In this document: positions 1 through 7,456 of the stretch, in pieces | How the letters are laid out: every line of letters starts with the position of its first letter | Position numbering within the stretch: position 1 is the stretch's first letter | Source of the DNA: Phycisphaerales bacterium UBA1926 | Lineage (GTDB): Bacteria > Planctomycetota > Phycisphaerae > Phycisphaerales > UBA1924 | Length of the DNA stretch: 15,064 nucleotides | Direction of reading: 5' to 3' | Assembly: GCA_002337215.1 (NCBI GenBank) | Contig: DDFO01000009.1 | Coordinates: 417-15,480, forward strand | The notes under the pieces: model-generated | Told to the model about the DNA's origin: nothing | Databases searched by the model: none | Seen by the model: the letters and a program-made list of their open reading frames with translations, nothing else | Position numbers and translations under genes: made by a program

Positions 1-134
1 CCGCCCTTGCCGGGGGTCACGCCACCGACCATCTTCGTGCCATATTCCAGGCAGCCCTTGGTGTGCACCGCGCCGAACGCGCCCGTTATGCCCTGGCAGA
101 TGACTTTGGTCTCGGCGTCGACGAGGATGGCCAT
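1..134 (-). CDS. sucD: Succinate-CoA ligase (ADP-forming) subunit alpha, N-terminal part
   Basis: This is the first 44 codons of the alpha subunit of succinyl-CoA synthetase, the TCA enzyme that interconverts succinyl-CoA and succinate with formation of ATP or GTP. The rest lies beyond the left edge. The peptide starts [18 protein letters not shown] and runs on to [14 protein letters not shown], which is the conserved N-terminal Rossmann (CoA-binding) segment of SucD, including the TGxxG-type turn and the [11 protein letters not shown] signature. The start at 134 is supported by a GGAG Shine-Dalgarno (complement of 142-145) seven bases upstream. The next gene upstream is divergent, so sucC does not sit directly before sucD as it does in many bacteria. 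Identification is from the conserved motifs alone but is close to certain. Confidence 0.93.
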   Translation of the reverse strand, partial: MAILVDAETKVICQGITGAFGAVHTKGCLEYGTKMVGGVTPGKG

Positions 135-215
135 ATCGATACTCCGTGCGGTTGTGTATGCCTCAAAAAGCACGGCGTTCCCGCCGCGGTCCGATCCTAG
201 CACACGCCCCACCAC

Positions 216-260
216 CCGGCCGACCTGCCGGCCGAACCCCCGGCCGAACCCCGGCAGACC
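216..260. repeat. 12-bp tandem repeat, about 3.8 copies
   Basis: In the divergent spacer between sucD and the Fe-S protein gene, units beginning CCGGCCGA start at 216, 228 and 240. The second and third units are identical (CCGGCCGAACCC), the first is CCGGCCGACCTG, and a degenerate fourth (CCGGCAGACC) follows at 251. Each unit holds the self-complementary core CGGCCG, so neighbouring units could also pair as hairpins. The rest of the 135-335 spacer is GC-rich and shows no gene. Function unknown: it may be stacked protein-binding sites or a slippage product. Confidence 0.7.
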
Positions 261-323
261 GCCAATCGAAGGCCCGACCACCGCGAACGCCCGATTCCCG
301 AGCCCGAACCACCCCCCGATCGC

Positions 324-329
324 TACCCT
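324..329 (+). promoter_or_regulatory. TANNNT -10-like box for a leaderless Fe-S gene transcript
   Basis: TACCCT ends six bases before the ATG at 336, and there is no Shine-Dalgarno in between. In bacteria that use leaderless mRNAs (Deinococcus, actinobacteria), a TANNNT -10 element at this distance places the transcription start on the start codon. I see no convincing -35. The same arrangement recurs before four other genes in this window. Confidence 0.5.
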
Positions 330-335
330 GAGTCC

Positions 336-2867
336 ATGCCTGTGCGTTGCAAATCCAAACCCGACGGCTCACTCGCCCTCCCCGTCGTCACACTCCCCGA
401 GCGCAAAAAGAAGTCCAGCATCGGCAAGTGGCGTGCCGGCGTCCTCGTGGGCGTCCATCTCCTCATCATCGCCCACATCATCCAGTGGCTCGCCCAAGGC
501 AGCACCGTCTCCCCCGTCGAGCCATCGGAATCCATGGAAACGCTCGAGCAGGGGTTCCTCAACGCGGGCGCGATCATGTTCGCGATCGCGATCCTCTCCA
601 CCATCCTCTTCGGCCGCTACTTCTGCGGCTGGCTCTGCCACGTCGTCGCCCTCCAGGACTTCTGCCACTGGCTCATGGGCAAAGTCGGCATCCGCCCCAA
701 ACCGTTCCGCGCCCGCCTGCTGATGCTCGCCCCCCTCATCCTCGGGCTCTACATGTTCGTCTGGCCCTCCTTCAAGCGGTACGCCCTCCAGCCCGCCTTC
801 GAGGCGATGAACCTCGGCTGGCCCACCTGGCTCCGAAGAACAGAACCGTTCCCCGGTATCCAGTCCGAGATCATCGTCGATGATTTCTGGGCAACCTTCC
901 CCGAGTGGTACATCGCCATCCCCTTCCTCCTCGTCTGCGGCTTCGCCACCGTCTACTTCCTGGGCGCCAAGGCCTTCTGCTTCTACGCCTGCCCCTACGG
1001 CGGCATCTTCGCGCTCGCCGACCCCGTCAGCCCCACGCGCGTCCGCGTCGATCACGACAAGTGCCACGAGTGCGGGCTCTGCACCGCCGCCTGCACCTCC
1101 AACGTCCGGGTCCACGAAGAGATCAAGCACCACGGCATGGTCATCGACGCGGGGTGCATGAAGACCATGGACTGCATCGCCGCCTGCCCCAACGACGCCC
1201 TCTCCATCGGCCTGGGCCGACCAGCCTTCGGCAGCCCCGTCCGCCCCGAAGCGAAAGAAGCCCACGCCGAATCGAAGAAGAAGGCCGCCCGCCGCTGGGA
1301 TCTCAACTGGCCCGAAGAGATCGTCTTCGCCCTCGTCTTCCTCTTCCTGTTCATCGCGACCCGCGGGATGTTCGACCGTGTCCCGATGCTCATGGCAGGA
1401 GGCCTCGCCGCCGTCGGCACCGGGCTCACCGTCCTGCTCTGGAGAACGATCGCCGCGCCCAACGCCCGCATCCACCGCCTGCTGCTCAAACACAAGGGCA
1501 CCATCACGCCCGCCGGCATCGCCTTCGTCGCCGTCATGCTCGTCGGCTGGACCGCCGCCGCGTGGGGCGGCACCGGCAACATCACACGCTGGCGCGCCGA
1601 GAACCTCCACGCCGGCATCGGCGTCCCCGTCGATGTCGTCCTCCGTCCCGAGTACGGCCCGTCGCAGGCAACGATCGACCGCGCCGATGCCGCCCTGGAG
1701 TGGTATGCCAAGGCCGACTCGCTCAAGAACGGCGGACTGGGCTGGGCCCTCAACCCCGACGACCACGTCCGCCTCGCCTACCTCCACGCCGCGAAAGCGG
1801 AGTTCGCCCGAGCAGCCGACCAACTCCGCATCGTCGTCGACGAGGGCAACCCGACCGACGCACTGGTCTTCCAACTGCTCTCGCTCCACGCCGCCGCCGC
1901 CCGCGTCAACGCCGACGCCGCGACCGACATGGCGCTCCGCGGCAACATCATCTCCCGCGCCAACAACGAATACCTCGCGATCCTCCAGGACGCGCTCGAC
2001 AAGCACCCGGGGCTCCACACCGTCCGCCTCCGGCTCGCCCAGGAGAAGTGGAACCGGGGAACCTACGACCCCGCGATCTGGGACGTCGACGACGAGGCGA
2101 TCACGAGCGATCCCAAATTCATCCTCAATTCAGGCCAGCTCAAAGCCCTCGCAGGCGACCGCGAGGGCATGTCCGAAACCCTCGACCGCGTCATCGCGCT
2201 CGGCCCGACCGACCCCGCCATCCTCCTCGAAGCATCGCAGCTCGCCCGCAGCATCGGCCGCGCCGCCGACGCGGACCGCCTGCTCACCCAGGGCATCGAG
2301 CACGCCCACGACGCCCCGACGTATCTCAACGCCGCGAACATCTTCGCCGCAACAGGCCGACCAGACGACGCCCGCCGGATGGTCGAGGAGGCACGCGACG
2401 CCCACCAGGGATCGCTCCCCGGCATCCGGTTCCAGATCGGCCGACTCCTCTACAGCCTGGGCGATGCCGACAAGGGCCTCCGCGACATGAACGCCGCGAT
2501 CGCCGAGCTCGACCATGACCCATGGCAGCACTTCAGCGCCCTGACCGCGCTCGCGGGTCTCGCCAGCGAAACACAGAACGCCGAACTCCTCCGCACCAAC
2601 GTCACCATGCTCGAACAACTCGTCGCTACCCATCCCGGCGAGCCGATCTTCCACCACGACCTTTCCGGCTTCCTGTTCAACCTCGAACGCGACGACGACG
2701 CGATGCGCGAGATCACCACCGCCGCCGACCTCGCCGAGCACAACGCGTTCATCGCCGAAAGGGCCGCGCAGGTCCTCGCTCGCCTCGGCAAGCCCGACGA
2801 GGCCCAGCAATGGGCCGAGCGCGCCGCCGAGCGCAAGAAACGAGCCACCCAAGCCCCGAAACCCTGA
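336..2867 (+). CDS. Membrane polyferredoxin-like 4Fe-4S protein with TPR C-terminal half
   Basis: An 843-residue membrane protein joining a NapH/NosR/CcoG-like iron-sulfur module to a TPR domain. The N-terminal half has about seven hydrophobic helices (near residues 34-55, 75-93, 127-144, 192-211, 327-343, 350-370 and 393-411). It carries two CX3C motifs of the Fer4_5 type (C97/C101 in FCGWLC, C215/C219 in CFYACPYG). A soluble 4Fe-4S loop lies between helices 4 and 5, with C243, C246, C249 and C253. The second cluster motif reads [13 protein letters not shown]274, C280 and C284 are present, but the usual second cysteine is T277. From about residue 440 to the end the sequence is helical and alanine-rich with repeated TPR-like units, probably a protein-interaction scaffold. 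Electron transfer across or at the membrane is the family expectation; the partner is unknown. The kinase gene follows after 36 bases. Not NapH or CcoG proper, because of the tail. Confidence 0.85.
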   Translation: MPVRCKSKPDGSLALPVVTLPERKKKSSIGKWRAGVLVGVHLLIIAHIIQWLAQGSTVSPVEPSESMETLEQGFLNAGAIMFAIAILSTILFGRYFCGWLCHVVALQDFCHWLMGKVGIRPKPFRARLLMLAPLILGLYMFVWPSFKRYALQPAFEAMNLGWPTWLRRTEPFPGIQSEIIVDDFWATFPEWYIAIPFLLVCGFATVYFLGAKAFCFYACPYGGIFALADPVSPTRVRVDHDKCHECGLCTAACTSNVRVHEEIKHHGMVIDAGCMKTMDCIAACPNDALSIGLGRPAFGSPVRPEAKEAHAESKKKAARRWDLNWPEEIVFALVFLFLFIATRGMFDRVPMLMAGGLAAVGTGLTVLLWRTIAAPNARIHRLLLKHKGTITPAGIAFVAVMLVGWTAAAWGGTGNITRWRAENLHAGIGVPVDVVLRPEYGPSQATIDRADAALEWYAKADSLKNGGLGWALNPDDHVRLAYLHAAKAEFARAADQLRIVVDEGNPTDALVFQLLSLHAAAARVNADAATDMALRGNIISRANNEYLAILQDALDKHPGLHTVRLRLAQEKWNRGTYDPAIWDVDDEAITSDPKFILNSGQLKALAGDREGMSETLDRVIALGPTDPAILLEASQLARSIGRAADADRLLTQGIEHAHDAPTYLNAANIFAATGRPDDARRMVEEARDAHQGSLPGIRFQIGRLLYSLGDADKGLRDMNAAIAELDHDPWQHFSALTALAGLASETQNAELLRTNVTMLEQLVATHPGEPIFHHDLSGFLFNLERDDDAMREITTAADLAEHNAFIAERAAQVLARLGKPDEAQQWAERAAERKKRATQAPKP

Positions 2868-2903
2868 CCAGACGCGCGAACGATTCGCAACCACGGAACC
2901 CCG

Positions 2904-5222
2904 ATGGGCCCGCCTCTCTCCAACCCCGCGACGCCCCCCTGGATCACAGGCCGCGCGACCACCGAATCGCTCATCGCCTATGCCGAGGGTGCCGTCGGCG
3001 ACCGCTACCGCATCGAATCCCTCGCGGGTCGAGGCGGCATGGGCCGGGTCTTCAGCGCCCGCGACACCGAGCTCGGACGCCCCGTCGCGATCAAGCTGCT
3101 CACCCTGCCGCCCCCCGACCGCGCCGACGAACCGCTCGCCAGCCGAGCGAGCCGAGCGGGCGAGCGGCTCACCGCCGAGGCCCGCGCCCTCGCCTCGCTC
3201 GAACACCCCAATCTCTGTCGCATCGTCGAGGTCGCGCTCGACGCGCCCATCCCCTACATCGTCATGCAATGGGCGGGCGGCGAGCCGCTCAACCGCGTCG
3301 CCGCACACCTCACCGTCAAGGCCCGCATCACGCTGCTGCTCCGCGTCATCGACGCCGTCGCCGCGATCCACGAATCGGGGCTCACGCACGGCGACCTCAA
3401 GCCCGACAACATCCTCGTCGATCGAAGCAACACCCCCACCATCGTCGATTTCGGCCTCGCCCGGGCCGAGTCTGATTCCGGGCCGCCCCGTACAGGAGGC
3501 TCGCCCGGCTATGCCGCGCCCGAGCAACTCCTCTCCGGCGCACCGCTCACAAACGAAGCCGACGTTTTCGCGCTCGGCGTGCTCCTCTACGAACTCCTCA
3601 CAGGCGAGCCCCCGATTCCACGCAATACCGCCCCGATGATCGCCGCCGCGATGCTCGAACGCGGCGCCATCCGCCTCCCCCAGGAAATCGCCGCGGACAC
3701 GCCCGCCGATCTGCAGAAGATTTGCCTCGCCGCCCTCGAGCACGACCCGGCCCGCCGGTACCCCGACGCCGGCGCACTCGCCGCTGATATCCGCCGATAC
3801 CTCCGCAAAGAAACCGTCGCCGCCCGCCCCACGCTGCTCACCGCCCGTCTGACCGAGGACGTCGAGTCCCAGATCGAACGCACCCGCAAGTGGCGCCGCC
3901 TCGGCATGATCTCGAAGCGCGACGCCGACAATGCCGCCCGCGTCCTCCGCGCCCTCCCCCACGCCGAGTCCCCATGGACCATCGACGCCCGCCGACTCCG
4001 AGGCTCGCAAGCCGCCCTCGTCGCGGGCGGGTTCCTCCTCGTCCTCGCCATCGCCCTGGGCATCACCCAGACGAAGCTCCACCCCATCCCCGCGTCGCTC
4101 CTCGCCTGGATCCCCGCCTGCGCCGTCCTCCTGCTCGGCCTCCGCCTCCACCGGTCCGGCCAGAAACGCCTCGGCCTCGGCATGCTCGCCACAGCCCAAC
4201 TCGCCATCCCCGCCGCCTCGTGGGTGACACTCCGCGCCACAGGCTGGCTCACAAATCTGACGCCGGGACCACCCGCGACCACATCGCGGATCGCGAACCT
4301 CTACGCGGGCGAGCCGACGATCATCCCTTGTGTGATCGACACCCACGCGATCGCCGCCACCGGCATCGCCGCCCTGACAGCCGCGCTCCTCGTGGTCCTG
4401 ACCAGGCGACCACTCTTCAATCTTGCCCTGACAATCTCGCTCATCCTCAACGTCGCGCTCAGCATCCTGCTCACCCGCGCGTTCGCGGGCGCAGGCCTCG
4501 ACGGACTCCGCGAGACGCTCCACTCCGAGACGCTCATCGTCGCCCTCCCGCTCGCCGCGATCGCCGTCTATCTCCAGACGCAACACGACGCCCGCAGAGC
4601 CGAGACCGACCCGGCGTATTGCACGGGCGTCGGAATAGGAATCCTCGCCTTCACGACATTGCTTGTCGGCGTGCTCTCGCTTCTCGCGGCCGTGAACCCG
4701 GGCCTCTCGCTCGGACGCCTTGCAGCGCCCACCACCCCCGCCCTCACCGCCTACGCGTTCTTCGTCAACGCGGGGCTGGTCGGCCTGGTCCTCTTCCCCA
4801 GCTTCCGCCGCTCGACACCCGTCAACCGCCGTGTCGCCGCCGTCGCCCGATGGGTCCTCCCCACCCACCTGATGCTCCCCCTCCTCTTCATGGACATCCA
4901 CGAGACCTTCGGCGTCCGCACGCCCTGGCTCATCGCGCTCGGCCTCGCCAGCGTCGCCTTCACCGCCGCCAGCGCCCTCCACCAGTGGCGTCCCTTCCTC
5001 ATCGCGGGCCTTGTCTTCCTCCCGATCTGGTTCGTGCGCACGATCGACGCCCTCCCCCCCGCGGGCGATCTCATTCTCACGCTCATCACCCTCACGCTCG
5101 GCCTCGCCCTCATGCTCGCCGCCTGGCGAGCCCCCGCCTACCTCGCCAAGCGCCGACTCGCCCGCTGGACCCGCGCCGCCGACGCCCGGCCCGACCCCAG
5201 ATCCCGCCGAACCTGGCGCTGA
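2904..5222 (+). CDS. Membrane Ser/Thr protein kinase (Pkn2/PknB type) with polytopic C-terminal domain
   Basis: A 772-residue Hanks-type kinase. The catalytic domain spans about residues 35-300. It has a glycine-rich loop (GRGGMGRVF, 42-50), the ATP-binding lysine K64 in VAIK, a likely helix-C glutamate E92, the catalytic loop HGDLKPDN (162-169, D164 and N169), DFG at 182-184, APE at 205-207 and D220 in the F helix. The catalytic loop has glycine where most kinases have arginine (HGD instead of HRD), so activation-loop control may differ. A charged helical linker (about 310-360) leads to a C-terminal half with roughly ten hydrophobic segments from residue 370 on. This replaces the single helix plus sensor domain of PknB; no PASTA or WD40 repeats are seen. 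The gene starts 36 bases after the Fe-S/TPR gene on the same strand with no promoter-like box of its own, so co-transcription is likely. Substrate and signal are unknown. Confidence 0.93.
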   Translation: MGPPLSNPATPPWITGRATTESLIAYAEGAVGDRYRIESLAGRGGMGRVFSARDTELGRPVAIKLLTLPPPDRADEPLASRASRAGERLTAEARALASLEHPNLCRIVEVALDAPIPYIVMQWAGGEPLNRVAAHLTVKARITLLLRVIDAVAAIHESGLTHGDLKPDNILVDRSNTPTIVDFGLARAESDSGPPRTGGSPGYAAPEQLLSGAPLTNEADVFALGVLLYELLTGEPPIPRNTAPMIAAAMLERGAIRLPQEIAADTPADLQKICLAALEHDPARRYPDAGALAADIRRYLRKETVAARPTLLTARLTEDVESQIERTRKWRRLGMISKRDADNAARVLRALPHAESPWTIDARRLRGSQAALVAGGFLLVLAIALGITQTKLHPIPASLLAWIPACAVLLLGLRLHRSGQKRLGLGMLATAQLAIPAASWVTLRATGWLTNLTPGPPATTSRIANLYAGEPTIIPCVIDTHAIAATGIAALTAALLVVLTRRPLFNLALTISLILNVALSILLTRAFAGAGLDGLRETLHSETLIVALPLAAIAVYLQTQHDARRAETDPAYCTGVGIGILAFTTLLVGVLSLLAAVNPGLSLGRLAAPTTPALTAYAFFVNAGLVGLVLFPSFRRSTPVNRRVAAVARWVLPTHLMLPLLFMDIHETFGVRTPWLIALGLASVAFTAASALHQWRPFLIAGLVFLPIWFVRTIDALPPAGDLILTLITLTLGLALMLAAWRAPAYLAKRRLARWTRAADARPDPRSRRTWR

Positions 5223-5280
5223 CCCGTGCTCCGTCCCTCTTTCCGTGTGCCACCGCCGTCCCGGCCGTGCTCCCCCTCCC

Positions 5281-5316
5281 ATTCCCCTATTCCCCACTCC
5301 CCATTACCCACTCCCT
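5281..5316. repeat. Degenerate heptamer repeat (ATTCCCC type) in a C-run tract
   Basis: The spacer before the amidotransferase gene holds 7-bp units ATTCCCC (5281), ATTCCCC (5289, after one extra T), ACTCCCC (5296), ATTACCC (5303) and ACTCCCT (5310). With flanking runs there are eight runs of three to six C between 5272 and 5332, so the minus strand has the G-run spacing of a G-quadruplex. The unit length and CCCCA-type content recall the short heptanucleotide repeats (STRR) of cyanobacteria; that comparison is from memory. The remainder of 5223-5332 is pyrimidine-rich without a gene. Confidence 0.75.
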
Positions 5317-5320
5317 CCGC

Positions 5321-5326
5321 TACCAT
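5321..5326 (+). promoter_or_regulatory. TANNNT -10-like box for a leaderless amidotransferase transcript
   Basis: TACCAT lies six bases before the ATG at 5333. The intervening bases are all C, so no ribosome binding site is possible there. The spacing matches the leaderless-promoter layout seen before the Fe-S gene. It also gives this gene its own transcription start separate from the kinase gene upstream. Confidence 0.5.
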
Positions 5327-5332
5327 CCCCCC

Positions 5333-6070
5333 ATGGCAACCATCCTCGTCTTCCAGCACGGCCCGAGCCAGACCCCAGGTCGCCTCGGCATGACCCTCCG
5401 CGACCACGGCTTCAAACTCGACATCCGCCGCGTCGACCTCCCCACCGACCAGTGCGGCCACCCCGTCCCCACCGACCTCGACAACATCCACGGCGTCATC
5501 ACGCTCGGCGGCACGCAGAACGTGGGCGACCCCCACCCGTGGATGGCCAAAGAACTCGACTTCCTCAAGGCCGCCCACGAGGCCCAGCTTCCCCTCTTCG
5601 GCATCTGCCTCGGACACCAGCTCATCGCCAGGGCCCTGGGTGGGGAGATCGGGAAGATGGACACCCCCGAGGCCGGCTTCTGCCCCGTCGACATCCAGGT
5701 CCCGGGCCAGACCCACCCCATCCTCGCGGGCATGCCCTGGCGCCACCACCAGTTCCAGACCCACGCGCACGAAGTCAAAGCCCTCCCCGCCGGCGCCACC
5801 CTGCTCGCCTCGTCCGACAAGTGCAAAGTCCAGGCCTTCACCGCAGGTGTGCGCACATTCGGATTCCAGTTCCACATGGAACTCGACCGCCCCGCGATCG
5901 ACACCTTCCTAAAAGAACAGGCCGGCCTCTTCACCAACGCCGGCCTCGACGCGAACGCGGTCTCCGCCCAGGCCGACAAGCACTACGAGATGTTCGCCCG
6001 CGCCAGCAACACGCTCGCCCTCAACATCACGACCCTCGGCTTCGCGACGACGGAACTGCTGAGGGCGTAG
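5333..6070 (+). CDS. Class I glutamine amidotransferase family protein
   Basis: A 245-residue stand-alone class I glutamine amidotransferase (GATase1) of the GMP-synthase-like group. The nucleophile elbow is GICLGHQL with C92, and the other triad members are H181 and E183 in FQFHMEL. An oxyanion-type LGG (58-60) precedes them. The N-terminus MATILVFQHG fits the first beta strand of the fold, which supports the start at 5333 although the frame stays open far upstream. There is no synthetase domain, so it is not GuaA or CarA. Family members of this size either release ammonia from glutamine for an unknown acceptor or cleave gamma-glutamyl compounds such as gamma-glutamyl-polyamines. The last 40 or so residues form a helical tail after the core fold. 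The next gene begins 41 bases downstream on the same strand, so the three genes to 7343 may share a transcript. The substrate cannot be read from the sequence. Confidence 0.88.
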   Translation: MATILVFQHGPSQTPGRLGMTLRDHGFKLDIRRVDLPTDQCGHPVPTDLDNIHGVITLGGTQNVGDPHPWMAKELDFLKAAHEAQLPLFGICLGHQLIARALGGEIGKMDTPEAGFCPVDIQVPGQTHPILAGMPWRHHQFQTHAHEVKALPAGATLLASSDKCKVQAFTAGVRTFGFQFHMELDRPAIDTFLKEQAGLFTNAGLDANAVSAQADKHYEMFARASNTLALNITTLGFATTELLRA

Positions 6071-6111
6071 GTCTCCGAATCATCGCTAGGCGACGCCATC
6101 AGATCTCGTCG

Positions 6112-6366
6112 ATGACGAAACTCCCGAGCAACCTCACACCGAGACTCATGGCCCAGTCGGTCGGGCCGATGTTTGTTCTTGGCGGGATCATGACGCTCCT
6201 TATAGCGGGCAATATCGACTTCACGAAATATGGAGAGCCCGACTTCTCGAAGAACGCCGAACTCGCAACATGGATCATCGGTTCGGCGACGCTGCTCTTC
6301 GGGATCGCGATCACGACAATTGGCTTTCGCAAGAAATTGCCTACAGACCAAGGTTGTGACGAGTGA
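6112..6366 (+). CDS. Small two-helix membrane protein, function unknown
   Basis: An 84-residue protein starting MTKLPSNLTPRLMAQSVGPM. It has two hydrophobic segments, about residues 17-33 (VGPMFVLGGIMTLLIAG) and 53-70 (TWIIGSATLLFGIAITTI), separated by a polar charged loop (NIDFTKYGEPDFSKNAE). The second helix is followed by a basic RKK cluster, which suggests a hairpin with both ends in the cytoplasm. I do not recognise a family. The case for a real gene is the helix pattern, the short spacing after the amidotransferase, and the stop codon overlapping the GTG start of the next gene (GTGA). No Shine-Dalgarno is visible. Its base composition is clearly less C-rich than the flanking genes, with codons such as ATA, TTT and CTT that they avoid. 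It could be a recent acquisition or a lineage-specific gene. Confidence 0.68.
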   Translation: MTKLPSNLTPRLMAQSVGPMFVLGGIMTLLIAGNIDFTKYGEPDFSKNAELATWIIGSATLLFGIAITTIGFRKKLPTDQGCDE

Positions 6367-7343
6367 CCAATACCCGCCTCACCATCCGCCCACCCGCCGA
6401 CTTCGACCTCGCCCGCGACGTCTGCTCCTACGGCTACTTCCTCCTCGCCCCCAACCACTGGGACCCCGAGACTCAATCCCTCTTCCGCGTCCTCACCCTC
6501 GACGGTGATCAAGGAAAACCCGCCCCCACCACCTGCCGGATCTCGCAGTCGAAGTCCACCAAGATCCCGACGCTCTCGGCCCGCTTCGATCGCGCCCTCA
6601 CCCGCCCCGAGCAAATCCAGGCGCGCGCACAGATCACCCGCATGCTCAGCCTCGACACCACCGAAGCGGAAACCCGCGCCTTCCACAAGACCGACAAGCG
6701 CTGGAAGAAATCAGGCCGGGCCCGCCTCTTCCGCAGCCCCATCCTCTTCGAAGACATCGTCAAAACCGTCACATCCTGCAACGTCGCCTGGCCGAGCACC
6801 ATCACCATGAACGCCCGCCTTTGCGAAGTGCTCGGTGGCCGCTCATCCGCGGGCGGCCACGCCTTCCCCACCCCCGCCAAGCTCGCCCGCACGCGCGCCC
6901 CAACGCTCCGCAGCCGGTGCCGGGTCGGCTACCGCGACCAGCGCATCATCGACCTCGCCAAGCTCTACAAGAATGGCACGATCGACGAAGCATGGCTCGC
7001 GAGCCCCGACACCCCCGACGACGACGCCTTCAAATTCCTGCTCACCCTCCCGGGGATTGGCCCTTACGCCGCCGGCAACATCATGCAACTGCTCGGACGC
7101 TTCAGCCGCCTCGCCCTCGATACCGAGTCTGTCCGCCACGGCAAAACAGTCCTCGGCTACACCGGCACCGACCGCCAGATCCTCAAGCAACTCGAAGCCC
7201 ACTACGAACCCTTCGGCGACCACAAATTCCGCTCCTACTGGTTCGAACTCTGGGACTTCTACGAATCCAAAAAAGGCCCCGCCCACCACTGGGACCGCGA
7301 GACCACCGGAAAGAGCTTCACCGCAGCGCTCCTAAAAGACTGA
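6363..7343 (+). CDS. HhH-GPD family DNA glycosylase (AlkA/EndoIII superfamily)
   Basis: A 326-residue base-excision-repair glycosylase. The C-terminal half has the helix-hairpin-helix LPGIGPYAAGN (229-239), and 24 residues after its first leucine comes D253 in ALDTE, the position of the catalytic aspartate of endonuclease III. There is no C-terminal four-cysteine cluster, so it is not Nth or MutY. The N-terminal 120 residues (RPPADFDLARDVCSYGYFLLAP onward) resemble the beta-rich domain of AlkA/OGG-like enzymes, which suggests action on alkylated or oxidised bases; the exact lesion is unknown. The start is GTG at 6363, overlapping the stop of the small membrane protein gene by four bases. A weak AAGG lies nine bases upstream, and the next in-frame ATG is about 90 codons in and would remove the N-terminal domain. 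Expression is therefore probably translationally coupled to the small protein. Confidence 0.87.
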   Translation: MTNTRLTIRPPADFDLARDVCSYGYFLLAPNHWDPETQSLFRVLTLDGDQGKPAPTTCRISQSKSTKIPTLSARFDRALTRPEQIQARAQITRMLSLDTTEAETRAFHKTDKRWKKSGRARLFRSPILFEDIVKTVTSCNVAWPSTITMNARLCEVLGGRSSAGGHAFPTPAKLARTRAPTLRSRCRVGYRDQRIIDLAKLYKNGTIDEAWLASPDTPDDDAFKFLLTLPGIGPYAAGNIMQLLGRFSRLALDTESVRHGKTVLGYTGTDRQILKQLEAHYEPFGDHKFRSYWFELWDFYESKKGPAHHWDRETTGKSFTAALLKD

Positions 7344-7392
7344 CGCCGCCCGGCGTTCTCTCCCCAATCGAGCCCCTCGCGCAAGCGAGGGG
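7343..7392 (+). terminator. Two stem-loops after the glycosylase gene
   Basis: Directly at the stop codon is a small hairpin, ACGCC/GGCGT (7343-7347 with 7352-7356). Sixteen bases further is a perfect 8-bp stem CCCCTCGC/GCGAGGGG closed by a GCAA (GNRA) tetraloop (7373-7380 with 7385-7392). Neither has a T-run after it on this strand, so they may act in RNA processing or stabilisation, or as a factor-assisted stop, rather than as an intrinsic terminator. Confidence 0.5.
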
Positions 7393-7416
7393 ATTCCCCG
7401 CCACATGAGCACAACG

Positions 7417-7441
7417 AAAAACCCCCGGCTCGCGCCGAGGG
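7417..7441 (-). terminator. Rho-independent terminator of the SDR gene
   Basis: Read on the minus strand, an 8-bp stem CCCTCGGC/GCCGGGGG (one G-U pair) with a GCGA tetraloop is followed at once by TTTTT (complement of 7417-7421). It lies about 55 bases after the SDR stop codon. Stem, GNRA loop and T-run make this a good intrinsic terminator. Confidence 0.8.
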
Positions 7442-7456
7442 CTCGTTCTACTCCGA

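Noticed and set aside
216..260. CRISPR array
   Set aside because: Units are 12 bp with no spacers.
369..2018. A 549-codon minus-strand open frame opposite the Fe-S gene
   Set aside because: Same artefact: Asp/Glu/Gly/Val-rich shadow of a high-GC gene.
2130..5297. A 1055-codon open frame on the minus strand opposite the Fe-S and kinase genes
   Set aside because: Its product is low-complexity Gly/Asp/Glu/Arg sequence without motifs; it is the mirror of C-rich plus-strand codons. The plus-strand genes have full conserved motifs.
3890..5332. Upstream extension of the amidotransferase frame into the kinase gene
   Set aside because: The extension is Arg/Pro-rich shadow sequence; the fold begins at MATILVFQHG, and a TACCAT box precedes that ATG.
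5333..6070. GMP synthase (guaA) or carbamoyl-phosphate synthase small subunit
   Set aside because: Only the glutaminase domain is present; there is no ATP-pyrophosphatase or CarA N-terminal domain.
6363..7343. Endonuclease III or MutY
   Set aside because: The HhH and Asp are present but the C-terminal Fe-S cysteines are absent.
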